Of a DNA stretch of 64,000 nucleotides, positions 35,701 through 46,579 are shown piece after piece. Numbering within the stretch: position 1 is the first letter of the stretch; every line of letters begins with the position of its first letter. The notes beneath the pieces are model-generated. The model was not told where the DNA came from, did not search any database, and was given only the letters and a program-made list of their open reading frames with translations. Source of the stretch: Strigops habroptila (taxonomy: Eukaryota; Chordata; Aves; Psittaciformes; Psittacidae); the NCBI RefSeq assembly GCF_004027225.2, contig NC_046358.1, positions 6,851,284 to 6,915,283 of the forward strand, given 5' to 3'. The translations under genes were made by a program, and so were the position numbers.

Positions 35701-38700
35701 AATAATCCAGCCTCAGGCTCTGCTTCTGTTCTCCTGGGGCTTTTCCTGGAGTTTGCCTCTCTTTAGTGCATAGGTTCCTCCTCCTATTGTGTCTGAGCTG
35801 AAGCAGAAGCCATGTCTCCTGACTGGCTCCAGGATCTCTGAGGTGTGAACACTGCCTATCTGATAGATGTTAAATGTGAACTGTGGCTTTAGAAGAGCAA
35901 ATGATTACTGTTGAACTTGTGTGAAATGCTCTGGAAAGCCTTGGAGATGATATAGAGATCTTGAGGAATCTTTTGGAAGAATTAGCATCAGGCCCACAGC
36001 TGACTTGGAAGACCAGCAATGACTAGCTCTAGGGTTCTGAGGGGGCTGCAGGAATCTGCAAGTGCTCCTTTCCTTTTCTCTTCCCCTATCCCAACCAAAG
36101 TAACTTGTGTAGTGTGACAGAAACCAAAATCAACCCCAAAAAAAGAGTCCTCTGCTATTCTGCTGTGTTAACTACATTAAGATGATATATGGCAACACTG
36201 TGTTCTCTTGAAACCTATCCAAAAAGGCAGAGCGCATGGAAATGGAGGCCCAATATTATTAGCAAATATAGGTGAAAAGTTTGTGTCAATAGTATCGCAG
36301 CTTTCTATTCTGACAAAAATAATTCCCTCTCTTTTAGAAACCTCAGCAGGCAAAAATATGCACTTGTTTCCATCTCCAAAATTAAATAGACTTATATTCA
36401 AGATGAAAAAGTGTATGTATCTTAAATACACCTAGTTTATTCTCTGTATACTAAGTAAATGATTCATAATAGGTTTTATTTTTTAAAAAGTAAAATAAAG
36501 ACTACAAGTATTTCAGTCCTCTCCAAAGATTTTTATTTTCCCTCATGCTTTCACAATGCCTCAAAATATGAAATATCTACTTAACACTTGTGGTACTCTT
36601 TCTCACTGTTATTCCAGCTAGGTACCAGCCCATGGATTTGGGGGGACTGTATAGCACTGAGACATTTTTCATGCCAGACATCTGCTTGGGGGGTTCCAGC
36701 CAAGCTGCTTTCTTCTTAATGCAGGAACATGGGCCTTGCATGGCTTCACTCACTCCCTCATTAGAGGTACTTCTTCTGAATAAGCCTTTCTTTTACATTC
36801 TCAGAAGCACGAAGATGATCAAGTAGAAATCTCCAACCTACAGCCAGGGATTTACGTCTTCCAGCTTACTGTCACAGACACTGCACAACAGCAAGACTTC
36901 ACCAACATCACCATCATGGTGCTGAATACTGAGCAGACTGAAGGTGAGCTTAAGCCCATGGATGTCTAAATGTAGAGTCCCCAAGCCTGGGAGCTGCTCT
37001 TCTCAGAGGAGTAGATGGGAGAAGAGCACAACCAAGAGGTTGGACTTCTGTGTCAGCTTTTCCCAGTAACAGCCTGAACCTGACCAGTCGTGGAAGATCT
37101 CCACATTCGTAGTGGTCTGTTTTAGTGTCTTTGCATCCCCTTGCGGAAGAGGTGCCCACATTAACCCCATCCTGTCTGCACGTCATGCCCTCTGCTGGGT
37201 GACGCCAGAGTGGCTGAAGCCTGGGGTGCAACTGAGAGTGTAAGACAGGAGAACCTGAAATGCCCTGTTGACTCCATGGTTTTGCTGTGAAGGCCCTAAT
37301 TTCCTTAAGCTGCAGGATAGGTGGAGCTGCCTTCATGACATTCAAAGCGTCCCTGGCTTTATTTATATGTTTTACTTTAATGGCTGTGTTTAATGATCAA
37401 AATGTTCAGCATTACAAGTGCATTAGGAGCACAGAGTTCTTGGACAAATGGTTGATTAGTAGCTAAGCAGGAAATTTCTGCTCCTAACACAGGTACCATA
37501 AAACTACAAGAACAGCCGTATCAAGTGGCACTAATGGTCTGCCCAAAATCCGGTACACTGCATTCAACAGTGTCCAGAGGCTGATACACTGGAAAGGGTA
37601 CAAGAACATAGCATGCTATCAGTAAATCCCTGCTATGCTTGACTAGTGCCAAGGAATTTGCAACTGGGAGGGTTTTTTTAAGCAGAAGATGGTGTCTTTG
37701 TGTTTAACAGCCCTTTCTGACCTTGTGTAATCTTTGCACAGCAGCAACATCCTGAAGCAAGGAGTTACACAGCTTAACTATGTGCTGTGGAGAAGCAGCT
37801 CCTTTGTTTTATGGATGTGACACCTTCTAATTTTATTTTTTGATCCTGCCTTTCATACAAGAAAATATATACCAGCATTCCCTACTCACCTTCTCCATGC
37901 TGCTCAGGATTTTGTAACTCTTTCAGACAAGACCTTTGGAAAAGTTTCTGCTTTGTAGATGTGAAGGCAAAGCAAGCTAATCAGAGCCTTTTATGTTAAC
38001 TTTCTTCACAGAGCATTGTTTGGCTCCTAAGAAGGTGGGTTGGTGTCGGGGATCTTTTCCACGCTGGTTTTACAACTCAACCCTTCAGCAGTGTGAAGAG
38101 TTCATTTTTGGTGGCTGCAAGCCCAACAAGAATAACTATTTAAGGGAAGAGGAGTGTCAACTTGCCTGCAAGAATGTTAGAGGTGAGTCTTCTTCAGAAA
38201 TCAGCCCCCTCTTTCCCATAGGATTGGGATGGCCCCGTGGACAAGTACCGCAGCTTCTTGACTGGCAGCTAGTTAGAGCCCAGAGACCTGAGGAGACCTG
38301 GCTAATTACGGATTGCGTGCCCTAGTCTTACACTGCCAATGTATCTGACCCAGCTCCTGGAGCACTGCTCCCCTGGTCAGTGTCCCTGGTGTGTCTCTGG
38401 ATGCAGAAATCCTCACCAAATCTTCAAGTCATATCTGAAACCTAAATTCACATGTGCTGTGGGGGAGCCAGAAGTGCTTCACTCCCATTTGGGGATGGTC
38501 TAGCTAGTGGTGGGAAGTTCCCCTCTGTTCCTCCAGGCCTGCCTCATGTGGATCCTACTCACCTGGGGTCTCTGGGTAGTGGGCATCCATATTTCCCCTC
38601 CCTAAACCCTACAGGGCTTGCTTCCAGAGTGTATGCACTTCTTAGGTGAGATATGAGGGCAATATGAAGCTGATCGTGAGCTGACAAAAGGGTGTGGTGG

Positions 38701-41700
38701 TAAATTTGTTCTCTTTTTTCCCTTGTCTCTTCAGGTTCTATTGGTGGGCGACAGCAGCCAGGTGAGCTTCCTGTACCGCTGCGTAATCCTGCCGTGAGCT
38801 CAGGCTGAGTGTCTCACGTCCATTCCTGTGGCTTTTGATTAGCACTCACTCAGTGTGGAAAGGGAGGCACTGGAGACTAATTTCTTTACTAAGCCTTTCA
38901 CTTTCATGTCATAGGATAGTTCAGGTTGGGGATTACCTCTGGAGGTCATCTGGTCCAACCCACTACTCAAAGCAGGGTCAGCTTTGAGTCACATTGGGTT
39001 GTGCAGGACTGCATCCAGTCCAGTTCTGGGTACCTGCCAAAGGAGATTTTACACTTTTCACTGTGCCAATGTTTGATGATCTTTGTCATAACTTTATTAC
39101 TCTCATATTGAATCATTTTCTCTCGTTGCAACTTGTGTCTGTTGCTGCTCATCCTATTACTGTGCATCTCCAAAATGAGCCTGTCTCTTGTCTGTTCCAA
39201 AACCTTACGCTAGGTCTTGTGCTCCAGCCCCTTGCTGAATCTACTGGATTCACTTGAGTATGCCAATGTATTCTGCGCACTGGGAAGCTCGGAACTGGGC
39301 ACAGTACTCAGCATTTGGGACCATCTCTGGAGCAAAGGGGAATAACTGCTCCTCTCCATCGGTTCTTGCAGCCCAGTGTGCAGGTTTCAATTTGGTTTTC
39401 CTAATTTAATCCCCTGTGCTTGGGCAATGTCTCCATATCCTTTCGGGCAATGTCTCTATATTCTTCTTGAGTAGTTCATTCTTGCTTCCACTTTCTGTGT
39501 ACTTCTTTTCTGAGCGGAAGCATTGCTGTTCCCAGAGCAATGTTATATTTATGCCCAGGGTGGCACTGAAGAGAGACCTTAACCAGTCTGTCTTGTTTCT
39601 TGTTTGCCAGCCCTATCAACAGCTTTTAAGTCCTTCATAAAGCACCTGTGTGGCAGGGAGAATTTTAATGATCTATCTATCTGACCTGTTTCTGATGCAG
39701 TGTGCAATGGGAAGTGTCACCCCCCATTCTTCAAATGCAAGGATGGCTGCTGCATTGATGCCTATCTGGAGTGTGATGAAACTCTCGACTGTGCTGATGG
39801 ATCGGATGAGATGTATTGTGAACAATGTAAGTACTTCAGATTCTGTCTTAGACAACTTAATATCTGCACAGGGATGAAAGCAATGTAAGTTACAGGTGTT
39901 GACTCAATGCTTTTTGGTGCCTTCTGTTCTTATCTGCTGACCCTGCATTATCTCTTCCTGCGGTGTTGTGTTTGCAGATTCTGCCATCTCCTGTATCTCT
40001 GCTGATACAGACTGCAAGAGCTGATCTTCCCTCTGGGTCGTGTCCTGCCTCTTAAATACCTTTCAACTCTCTTCTCTGCACCTGTCTGTAAGACTTCAGA
40101 GCCTGTCCTCCCCTTCCCATGTTTTTCTCACTGAATGACCTTACCTGCTCTCGTAGAGTTGGGATTTGGGAAATGAATCCATGATTTCTCCCAGTCTGTC
40201 CAGTGTCACAGTCCTCTTTACATTCTCACATTATCCTAATGTAAATGCACAGTGGTGAGCTGCCCAAGTCCACAATCCGTCCTCCTTCCCCTTCTCTTCT
40301 AATGGAATTCCCATAATCTCTTTCCTATATGTGGGTGTTCTGTTGCCTTTCTAGGTTGCAGGCTTACAATTCATCCCTCTTGCCCTCTCATATCTTATAC
40401 TTGTGCTGTTTGGCACTTCTTAAAACCTGGAGTGATAGCAGTTTCCTTATTCTACTTGATGGAAAAAAATAAGAAGAAAGCAGCCTTTGTTTTCCTTAGT
40501 TTTGCCTCTGTATTTGTGGAACAGGAATTGGGAATAGTTTCTCATTATTACATTTTATTTTCCCATGTTCCTCTCACAACTTTGAGATATTTAAAAACCA
40601 CAAATTATATCTCTCTTTCCCTGGCTTTTGGAACATGCAGGAAAGCCCTGTCTGCTCATGTCAGCACGGACAGAATCATTTCTTTTGTATTCAACTGGTG
40701 AGAAAAGTTTTAACACGCAGTGTTTCTCTTGCAGATGCTCGTGAGTTCAACAGACTGCAGAAAATCAATGTCACACATACGCAAGGTACGTCCCGTCCAG
40801 AGCACCTAGGCTGACATCAGCCAGCTTTTGTTTTCTTCTTCAGTCTGTTGTTTTATGGTAAAAGTGCTTCCCTGAATAATTCCCAAAATGGATTGTTTTA
40901 GAAATAGTGCAAACCAAAGCCATGTGAGTGCCACAGCAATGGCATAATACAAGTAATGGCATAATACAAGTAATCATGTGCCTGTGCTCAGTCCCATATC
41001 TTTGTCTTGTTTGTACCGGTGTAAACAGTGGTACTGTCACTGGGCTAAAAGAGTGTATCCCAAGTGAGGAGACCTGAGATGAACTGTGGTTTCTGTGTGT
41101 TCAGGCTCTTCTTGCTCCCTTCTGCCTCCCAAAAAGGACAGATCATTCCTGTAGGGGGCTGAATCCAAGGTCTAGCATGACTGCACGCTGTTCCTCTGAT
41201 GTTCCTCCCTGCTAATTGGGTTTATGGGCAGATGGCAACTCACCTTGGCAATGCCAGTTTGAGCAGCTGGCAACTGGGCAGCGGGGACCTGACAGCCTCA
41301 GTTCTGGCCATGGATTTCCGCTGCCACAGTGCTTGTACTCTTGTGTTGTGAAAACGTTGTTGGTTTGCTTGGGCTAGAACACCTCTCCTTTGCTTTGCCA
41401 GGTCACTGTGTGGAGTTGCCTGACGCTGGACAGTGCACTGAGAGCATCCCTCGCTGGTATTACAACCCATTCTCTGAGAAATGTGACCCCTTCACCTATG
41501 GGGGCTGTGGAGGCAACAAAAACAACTTTGAGAAAGAGGATGAGTGCATGAAATCGTGTTCAGGCATCACAAGTAAGCAGCCATAGTGAGGGCTGGAGTT
41601 TTACTGATGAAACTATTAAAATCACTCCAGATTAAATTCTATGGTCCCAAAGAGGCAGTGATTTGAGAGCTTTCAGTTAGAGCAGCTCTGCTTTCAAACC

Positions 41701-43634
41701 CTGGCCATCCGTAACAGCATTCTTCAATGTGACTGATGGCTTATGGGGAATGGTGTGTATCTACAGCATCTTTCTGCAATGCAGCCTGTCATTTCTCAGA
41801 GCTGAAAAACATTTTGGGTGCTGATGTTGAAAAAGGGGCAGAGGAGGATGACAAAACTAACCAGAGATATGGTATGGCTTCTCTAAAAAGAATCTTTCTA
41901 GTTTGGCTCCAGTTCTCCCCAAGTGGGAGGGGAGAAATTAAGAAAATCCTCAATGACACATATTAGAAGGTTTAAACAATCAAGAGGGAAAAATTTACAC
42001 TGTAAGCTTTGTATGTGTGGCTGTGGAGGCCAACAGCTGAAACAGGAGGAATTCTGCCAAACTGTACCTGTCAGGAGGCAAATTGTTGCTGCTCTTCTAC
42101 AGCTACACTGTGCCCCAGAGCCTGCCCTGAGAGCTCAGCACCATGGCTGTTAAGAGGGATGCTGTATGCATTCAGTCACTTCAGAGCACTGGAAATATGC
42201 TCCTCAGAAACCTGTCTTATCCCTTGTTCCCAACCTTCGTTGATAAAACCTTTTTCCTCCTCTCTACTCCCAATTCAGAAGCGGATGTCATTGGCCGGAG
42301 ATGGGAGTCATTTGAGCCCCAAAGCAGTCTTTTAAGTGAGTAACAATTTTTCCTACAGATCTTGCTTGTTGCTTTTACCCTGTTCTGAAAATTATTTTGT
42401 CTTTCCTTACAAATAACAGCCTTCTCTCCCATCCCCCTTTTGAAGCTGAGGGAGCAATGTGGGATTTGTGAGATGCCAGCAGTGGCAAGATATGCTTTTG
42501 TGCACTGTGCATCTGTGGTCCAGCTTCTCCTTTGTGACTCAGTAGCTCATATCAGAGACTCCTGATTCTCCTTCCATCAACTTGCATGAATGTTCCACTG
42601 TTGAACATCAAAAAATTGCAAGTAAAATTCTTCCTAAGGGCCAAGTTCACCTCAGGACCACTGACTTCTGCAAAAAAGAAGGACCAAGTGGGCATGTGAA
42701 TAATGTTGGAAATCCAATGACTCTATATAACCTGTAACTGTAAAGAACACCAAAGCTATTTAAGTACAAGGTCTTAAAAGACTATCACATTAAGGTTGGT
42801 GTCCTTTCACCACATAGCTGTAAGGCCTCTTTCTTCAGTAGAGAACTCCTGAAATGATACATTTGTGTTCTTCAACCCTAGAGTTTGATTTAATTTTCAA
42901 ATTCACACCAGCTTGCAAATGAATCACGTTTGACAGTCTCCAGTGATGATACAGGAGTTTGGTTGGTTGTAAAAGACCAAGTACTCACAGCACTGCTACA
43001 AACTCTTTCCCACAAACTTAGCCTGTCCACCATAGCTCACTCCGACAGCCTTATCCCAACCAGGAGATGCTTTCTGCAACCCCTTGGTGGCCTCCCTGTT
43101 GACATATGAAGCAAAGACAGCGTTTTGGAAGGGCTTGATATTCTGTAGAGTCGCTGAATAGCCTTTAGAGGGCGTCTTGCATCTGGGAAATGATGGGAAC
43201 CATAATTTGGGAGAGATGGGCTGGCTATACCCTGGCCATACCCTTATGCCATGCAGTAGTTGTCTTTCTTCTTTGCTCCATTGTGCAATGACCACCTTGC
43301 TGTCAAGCCAGCTATTATCCACCTCTTCTCTTTGCCAGCACAGCTTCTGCAGTGGCTTTTGTGCTTTCTTCTTCCTGACCACTCCTGCTGCATCACAGCT
43401 CATGAAGCAGCCCTTCTAATATGTTCGTGTACCCTTGCAGGTGCCTTTGAGGTAGTGATTGCTGTGCTCCTCGGGATCTGCATCATGGTGGTCCTGGCTA
43501 TCATCGGCTACTTCTTCCTGAAGAAAAGGAAGAACAGCCGCCGGCGTCAGCCAGCCACTGCTACCAACTCAACCCTCTCCACCACAGAGGACACTGAGCG
43601 TCTGTTTTACAGCAGTGCCACCAAACCAGTCTGA
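26337..43634 (+). CDS. SPINT1: SPINT1 / HAI-1, Kunitz-type transmembrane serine protease inhibitor, complete in ten coding exons
   Basis: Exons: 26337-26763, 35139-35290, 36805-36943, 38012-38182, 38735-38761, 39701-39826, 40735-40785, 41402-41572, 42279-42335, 43441-43634. They sum to 1515 nt (504 codons plus TGA at 43632), with every junction GT-AG and in phase. Protein order: signal peptide (about 1-22), MANSC domain with Cys 34, 71, 75, 76, 81, 100, 105 and 113, PKD-like domain (143-239), Kunitz 1 (Cys 242-292, P1 Arg252), short linker, LDLa (about 307-347), linker, Kunitz 2 (Cys 367-417, P1 Thr377), linker, TM helix (about 443-466), basic stop-transfer KKRK and short tail with STTEDTE. 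Length is close to human (513/529). Possible N-glycosylation at Asn227, Asn261 and Asn359. Known role: epithelial cell-surface inhibitor of matriptase, HGFA and hepsin. Odd point: Kunitz 2 has Thr, not Lys, at P1. Confidence 0.97.
30455..30760 (-). repeat. CR1 LINE 3' end, antisense, ORF2 tail still open
   Basis: Starts CATAGAATCAATCATAGAATGG and contains CACTGCCAGGGATGGAGCATT-type core. On the minus strand it stays open over the C-terminal ORF2 region (residues [20 protein letters not shown]), so it is a relatively young copy. Located in SPINT1 intron 1. Confidence 0.93.
30960..31075 (+). repeat. CR1 LINE internal fragment, sense
   Basis: AGTTTAAGCTGAAACAGGGT through CTTCCCTGTGAGGGTGGTGA to GGGCAGGGAAGCTGTG. 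The 3' terminus is missing, so this piece was cut by deletion or recombination after insertion. Confidence 0.85.
33470..33765 (+). repeat. CR1 LINE fragment from the ORF2 3' half, sense
   Basis: Block order: TTCAGTTCTGGGTCCCTCAT, CAGAGAAGGGCAATGCAGCT, GATGAGGAACGGCTGAGGGA, CTCTCTACAACTACGTGAAA and CAAGTAACAAGTGATAGGAC. This is the region upstream of the usual 3' tail and lacks the ATTCTATG terminus. Confidence 0.88.
35139..35290 (+). CDS. SPINT1: SPINT1 exon 2: first half of PKD-like domain
   Basis: Acceptor TTTCTTCTGCAG ends at 35138. It completes Asp143 and reads [20 protein letters not shown], then the [17 protein letters not shown] motif, typical of PKD beta strands. Donor AAG|GTAGGG, phase 0. 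Confidence 0.94.
36805..36943 (+). CDS. SPINT1: SPINT1 exon 3: second half of PKD-like domain
   Basis: Acceptor ACATTCTCAG ends at 36804. It reads [20 protein letters not shown] then [20 protein letters not shown], with the classic PKD 'GxYxFxLTVTD' strand and an N-glycosylation site at Asn227. The donor is GAAG|GTGAGC (phase 1). Confidence 0.95.
38012..38182 (+). CDS. SPINT1: SPINT1 exon 4: Kunitz domain 1 (inhibitory)
   Basis: Acceptor TTTCTTCACAG. The six Kunitz cysteines are 242, 251, 267, 275, 288 and 292. The reactive loop reads [10 protein letters not shown] with P1 Arg252, matching the arginine of human Kunitz 1 that blocks trypsin-like proteases. [10 protein letters not shown] is the usual Kunitz core. 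Donor AGAG|GTGAGT, phase 1-1 exon. Confidence 0.97.
38735..38761 (+). CDS. SPINT1: SPINT1 exon 5: 27-nt linker micro-exon
   Basis: Acceptor CTCTTCAG ends at 38734; the donor CCAG|GTGAGC follows 38761. It reads SIGGRQQP between split Gly297 and Val306. It matches the human GPSMERRHP linker in place and length. Confidence 0.9.
38905..39420 (-). repeat. Old CR1 LINE copy, antisense
   Basis: Starts TCATAGGATAGTTCAGGTTG, then GGTCATCTGGTCCAACCCAC. Further on are GAACTGGGCACAGTACTCAG and a CCATCTCTGGAGCAAAGGGG block, which follow CR1 order in reverse. Diverged; the 3' limit is approximate. It lies in SPINT1 intron 5. Confidence 0.75.
39701..39826 (+). CDS. SPINT1: SPINT1 exon 6: LDL receptor class A domain
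   Basis: Acceptor TTCTGATGCAG. It reads [20 protein letters not shown] then [19 protein letters not shown]. LDLa cysteines are 311, 318, 323, 330, 336 and 345, and the calcium-binding acidic set (DCADGSDE) is intact. Two further Cys (307, 322) are also present in human as I recall. Donor CAAT|GTAAGT. Confidence 0.96.
40735..40785 (+). CDS. SPINT1: SPINT1 exon 7: linker between LDLa and Kunitz 2
   Basis: Acceptor TTTCTCTTGCAG ends at 40734. It reads [17 protein letters not shown] (with a split first codon), similar to the human GFDELQRIHF linker. N-glycosylation motif NVT at Asn359. Donor CAAG|GTACGT. Confidence 0.92.
40938..40971 (+). repeat. 17-bp perfect tandem duplication
   Basis: AATGGCATAATACAAGT occurs twice back to back in SPINT1 intron 7. 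Recent slippage or small duplication. Confidence 0.9.
41402..41572 (+). CDS. SPINT1: SPINT1 exon 8: Kunitz domain 2, P1 threonine
   Basis: Acceptor TGCTTTGCCAG. Cys 367, 376, 392, 400, 413 and 417 are complete. The reactive loop reads [12 protein letters not shown] (codons CAG TGC ACT GAG), so P1 is Thr377 where human has Lys. The rest of the loop and the [11 protein letters not shown] core are unchanged, so the fold should be intact. Donor ACAA|GTAAGC. Confidence 0.96.
42279..42335 (+). CDS. SPINT1: SPINT1 exon 9: juxtamembrane stalk
   Basis: Acceptor CCCAATTCAG. It reads [18 protein letters not shown] between split Lys422 and Ser441, aligning with human KKDVFGLRREIP. Phase 1-1, 57 nt. Confidence 0.9.
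   Translation, partial: KRMSLAGDGSHLSPKAVF
43441..43634 (+). CDS. SPINT1: SPINT1 exon 10: transmembrane helix and cytoplasmic tail
   Basis: Acceptor TACCCTTGCAG. The hydrophobic helix [20 protein letters not shown] is followed by [15 protein letters not shown], a basic stop-transfer. The tail keeps [11 protein letters not shown], similar to human STTEDTEHLVY. Ends KPV, TGA at 43632-43634. Confidence 0.96.
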
Positions 43635-44951
43635 CCTACAGCCTGTCTCCCTCCAGCCCAGCACTGGGGCTCCCCAGAACTTCTGGAGTTCTGTTTTTAG
43701 GCACGGGCCAGTGCCTGAAGGACTTTTTCCCTTTGAAGACATTTGTAGCACCAGGCCAAGGTCTAGCCATGATTTGGCAGTACTAGTGTTTGTGATTGTC
43801 TTGGCTAAATGGCTGCTCTGGAAAGTGAGGAGCTGGGAGCATTTTGATGCTCTCTGATGTCTGTCCCTTCCTAACCTCAAACAACCCAGTGAAACTCTGA
43901 ATTACATCTTTCTTCCAGCTCAAACCTGGAGCACAACTCCACTCAACCTACTGAAGGACCCTGGGACTGGATCTGAGCAGCCTTCACATTTGTGAATAGT
44001 GAAAGCTCACCAGAGCCACCAAGTTTTTGTTTGCAGTGCCACTTCCTTCCATACAACCTCATACTTTCCTCCCTTTCCCCTAGCCCTCTGCAAGGTGGCC
44101 CTGCCTCCCAGCAGCTCTCCTAGTCACGGTGAGCCTCTCGAGGGCTGTGAGATTCAGGTAACCATCCAGACCTGTTCCGGGGGCTCTGTGACACTCTCCA
44201 GTGGTTCCTGTTTTTAAGATGGAAGGAAGCAGAAATACCTGCTTTAATCACTAGGCTTTGCTTTTTAACAGAAAAGCACACCTAGAGTTTTTTCTGCCTG
44301 GCTGCCATGTTACAGCCTCCTGTGTACAGTATGTGTCCACTATTTTCTCTCTGTGGTTTGCTCTGGTTGCTTTTCCAGTGTTCACTCTGAAGCCAAACAC
44401 ATTGAGAAAATATCTATTTATTCTCAAATGAAAGAAAAGGAATGTCCCTACTTTTCCTGGTCATGGCAAGAGAGGGGTGGAAGGACCTTGGACCTTTGCG
44501 GCAGCTTTGATTTTACAGTGCTCTCCTCTGAGCACGCAGCCTGACCCGAGTCCCTGGCACCTCCTAGAGCACAAGAGTGGGCTGGATACCCAGCTGATGT
44601 CCCCAGGCTTCCTCGCTCTTGCTGGCCTGTTCCTCCTGGTGCAAGATGAGCCCAGCCCCAGGAGGTCCAGAGCTCATCCCTGATCCCATGGCAGCATGTG
44701 AAATTCCCACTTTGGCAAGGTTCCCTGTGTTCCCCCTTGGCTGTTTGCAGTGAGGTGCTTCCCAGATCCATACTGCTGCACCTCCATGGTCCAGGCTTGT
44801 ACCTCTGGGAGCTGAAGATGGCTGCTGGGGGCAGAAACTGCTATTTCTGAAGTGCCTGGTACGCTTTGTCAGCTCTGGGGTTGGCACCAATCCCCAAACT
44901 TCCAGTGCCTGCTGCTCTTGGAAAACTCATTCTGTGAAAAGAATGGTAATT

Positions 44952-44974
44952 GGGGGGGGGGGGGGGGGGGGGGG
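44952..44974 (+). repeat. Homopolymer run of 23 G
   Basis: Uninterrupted G tract inside the SPINT1 3' UTR, followed at once by an alternating GT/GC-ACAC stretch. The length may vary or be a sequencing artefact. Confidence 0.85.
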
Positions 44975-44982
44975 TGGTGTTT

Positions 44983-45008
44983 GCATGTGTGTGCACACGT
45001 GTGTGTGT
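44983..45008 (+). repeat. Alternating purine-pyrimidine GT/CA repeat
   Basis: CATGTGTGTGCACACGTGTG continues the GT pattern. It is partly self-complementary around GTGCACAC and sits just after the G tract. Confidence 0.8.
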
Positions 45009-46249
45009 AAGAAGCATAAATCTATGTGCAGGCTTTAGTTTAAATGCTTAGACTCTTTCAGGGCTGAAGGCACAGTGGCTCTGGAAGGCTCTGGCAAATC
45101 CATACCCAGCTCAAGGCATGGCTCAGGTCCTCTCAAGTGCAGCTCCAGAAGAGCTGCCTTGTTGGGCCAGTGCCTGGGCTGGAAGGGAAGAAACCTCTGC
45201 CCACAGCCTGCTGGCAATCTGACTGCACACTTCTCCCCACCATGGGCATCCGCCTTAGTGTCCCTGGGGCTGGTCAGATACCTCCATGGCTTTTCAGATC
45301 CGTCTCGTATCGTTTCTTCCATCTCTTTGTTTCTCCCACAGCCTACCATGGCCTATGCAATAAACCTAACATCTTGATTTATGTTTTTGTGCACTCACTC
45401 TGATAATAAAAATGAATTGTTTGTCTTATCTGACTTGGGAGTGGTGTTTGAGAAGCAGTGACCCGCAGAGGGGGCAGGTACCGTTCCCATGCCTGCTATC
45501 TCGCACCCTTTCATCTGCAGACTGCGGTAGCTCAGGGCAGAGCACTGCAGTGTTGCTGCAGCAGCAGCAGCAGTCCCATGGGTTGGGGAGGGCTGGGAGA
45601 AGGGGGATGCAACATGTGTGGATACCTGGAGAGGCAGGTACCAGGTGAGGTGTGCTGGGAGTGAGATCATTACACACCAAGTCACCCAGAGAGCAAGGCA
45701 GGGTGTAACTGAAACTGGGTTCCAGCTGGTCAGACTGGTTTGGGGTTTGAGTCTGAAACCAAAAGCAGACACTATTCTTCAAACAGGAGCTGCTCTAGCT
45801 GTGTCTCCAGGCTGGTGATCACTCAGGCACTGCAGTGTACAGTTAGCTAAATGTAAATTTGTCTAATTGCCAATGAATATGTATGGCACCAGGTGAACCT
45901 CCATCACTGACCTGGCAGTGCTGGGCCTCCACACACAGCTCCACAGCAGGCTTTCTCCCCTGTGCTCTGGGCTGTGGGGTTTGCTTGGTCAATACCATCT
46001 CTCTCTTCCCGCACTCTACACCAGCTCTCCCATCCTGCTGTTTCCAGTTACTCATGTCTATGTTAGCCCCTCATGTCCCATGAGGAGCTGCCCCCGGAGC
46101 AGCTCTGCTGAGCTGTGCTGTGCTTGGGCAATGGGGTAACCCCTGGACTGAGGATGCTGTTGGAAACCGAGGCTGCTTCTCTTGATAGTCTCCAAAGATA
46201 GAAGGTGACTGAGTATTACAGTCTCTTTGGATGGAGCAAGGAGGTGGAT

Positions 46250-46548
46250 GGTCTCTTTTCCCAAGTAACAAGTGACAGGACAAGGGGAAATGGCCTCAAG
46301 CTGCTCTAGGGGAGGTTTAGATTGGATATTAGGAGAAATTTCTTCCCCAAGGGGTGCTCAGGCATTGGAACAGGCTGCCCAGGGCAGTGCTGGAGTCACC
46401 GTCTCTGGAAGTGTTCAGAAACAGTGTAGATGAAGCCCTTAGTGCCATGGGTTAGTGGTGGCCTTGGCAGTGCTGGGGTAAAGGTCGGACTTGGTGCTCT
46501 TAAAGGTCTTTTCAAACCCATCTGATTCTGTGATTCTAAGATTCTCTT
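46250..46548 (+). repeat. CR1 LINE 3' end, sense
   Basis: Begins TCTCTTTTCCCAAGTAACAA, has GGACAAGGGGAAATGGCCTC and CAGGCATTGGAACAGGCTGC, and ends CTGATTCTGTGATTCTAAG. A different CR1 subfamily from the 13.4 kb copy, judging by its tail. Confidence 0.92.
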
Positions 46549-46579
46549 TCACTTAAAGCACGTCTTTGTGTCTCCCGGT

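Larger units (their letters stand above)
43635..45430 (+). other. SPINT1: SPINT1 3' UTR, polyadenylation signals at 45359-45364 and 45405-45410
   Basis: About 1.8 kb of non-coding sequence after the stop. Two AATAAA hexamers lie close together near 45.36 and 45.41 kb, followed by a T/G-rich stretch (GAATTGTTTGTCTTATC), a typical polyadenylation arrangement. The UTR carries a 23-G run and a GT/CA repeat near 44.95-45.01 kb. Confidence 0.75.

Noticed and set aside
38012-38325. Extension of the Kunitz 1 frame past 38182
   Set aside because: Read-through of a consensus GTGAGT donor into intron; phase and the next exon fit only with splicing at 38182.
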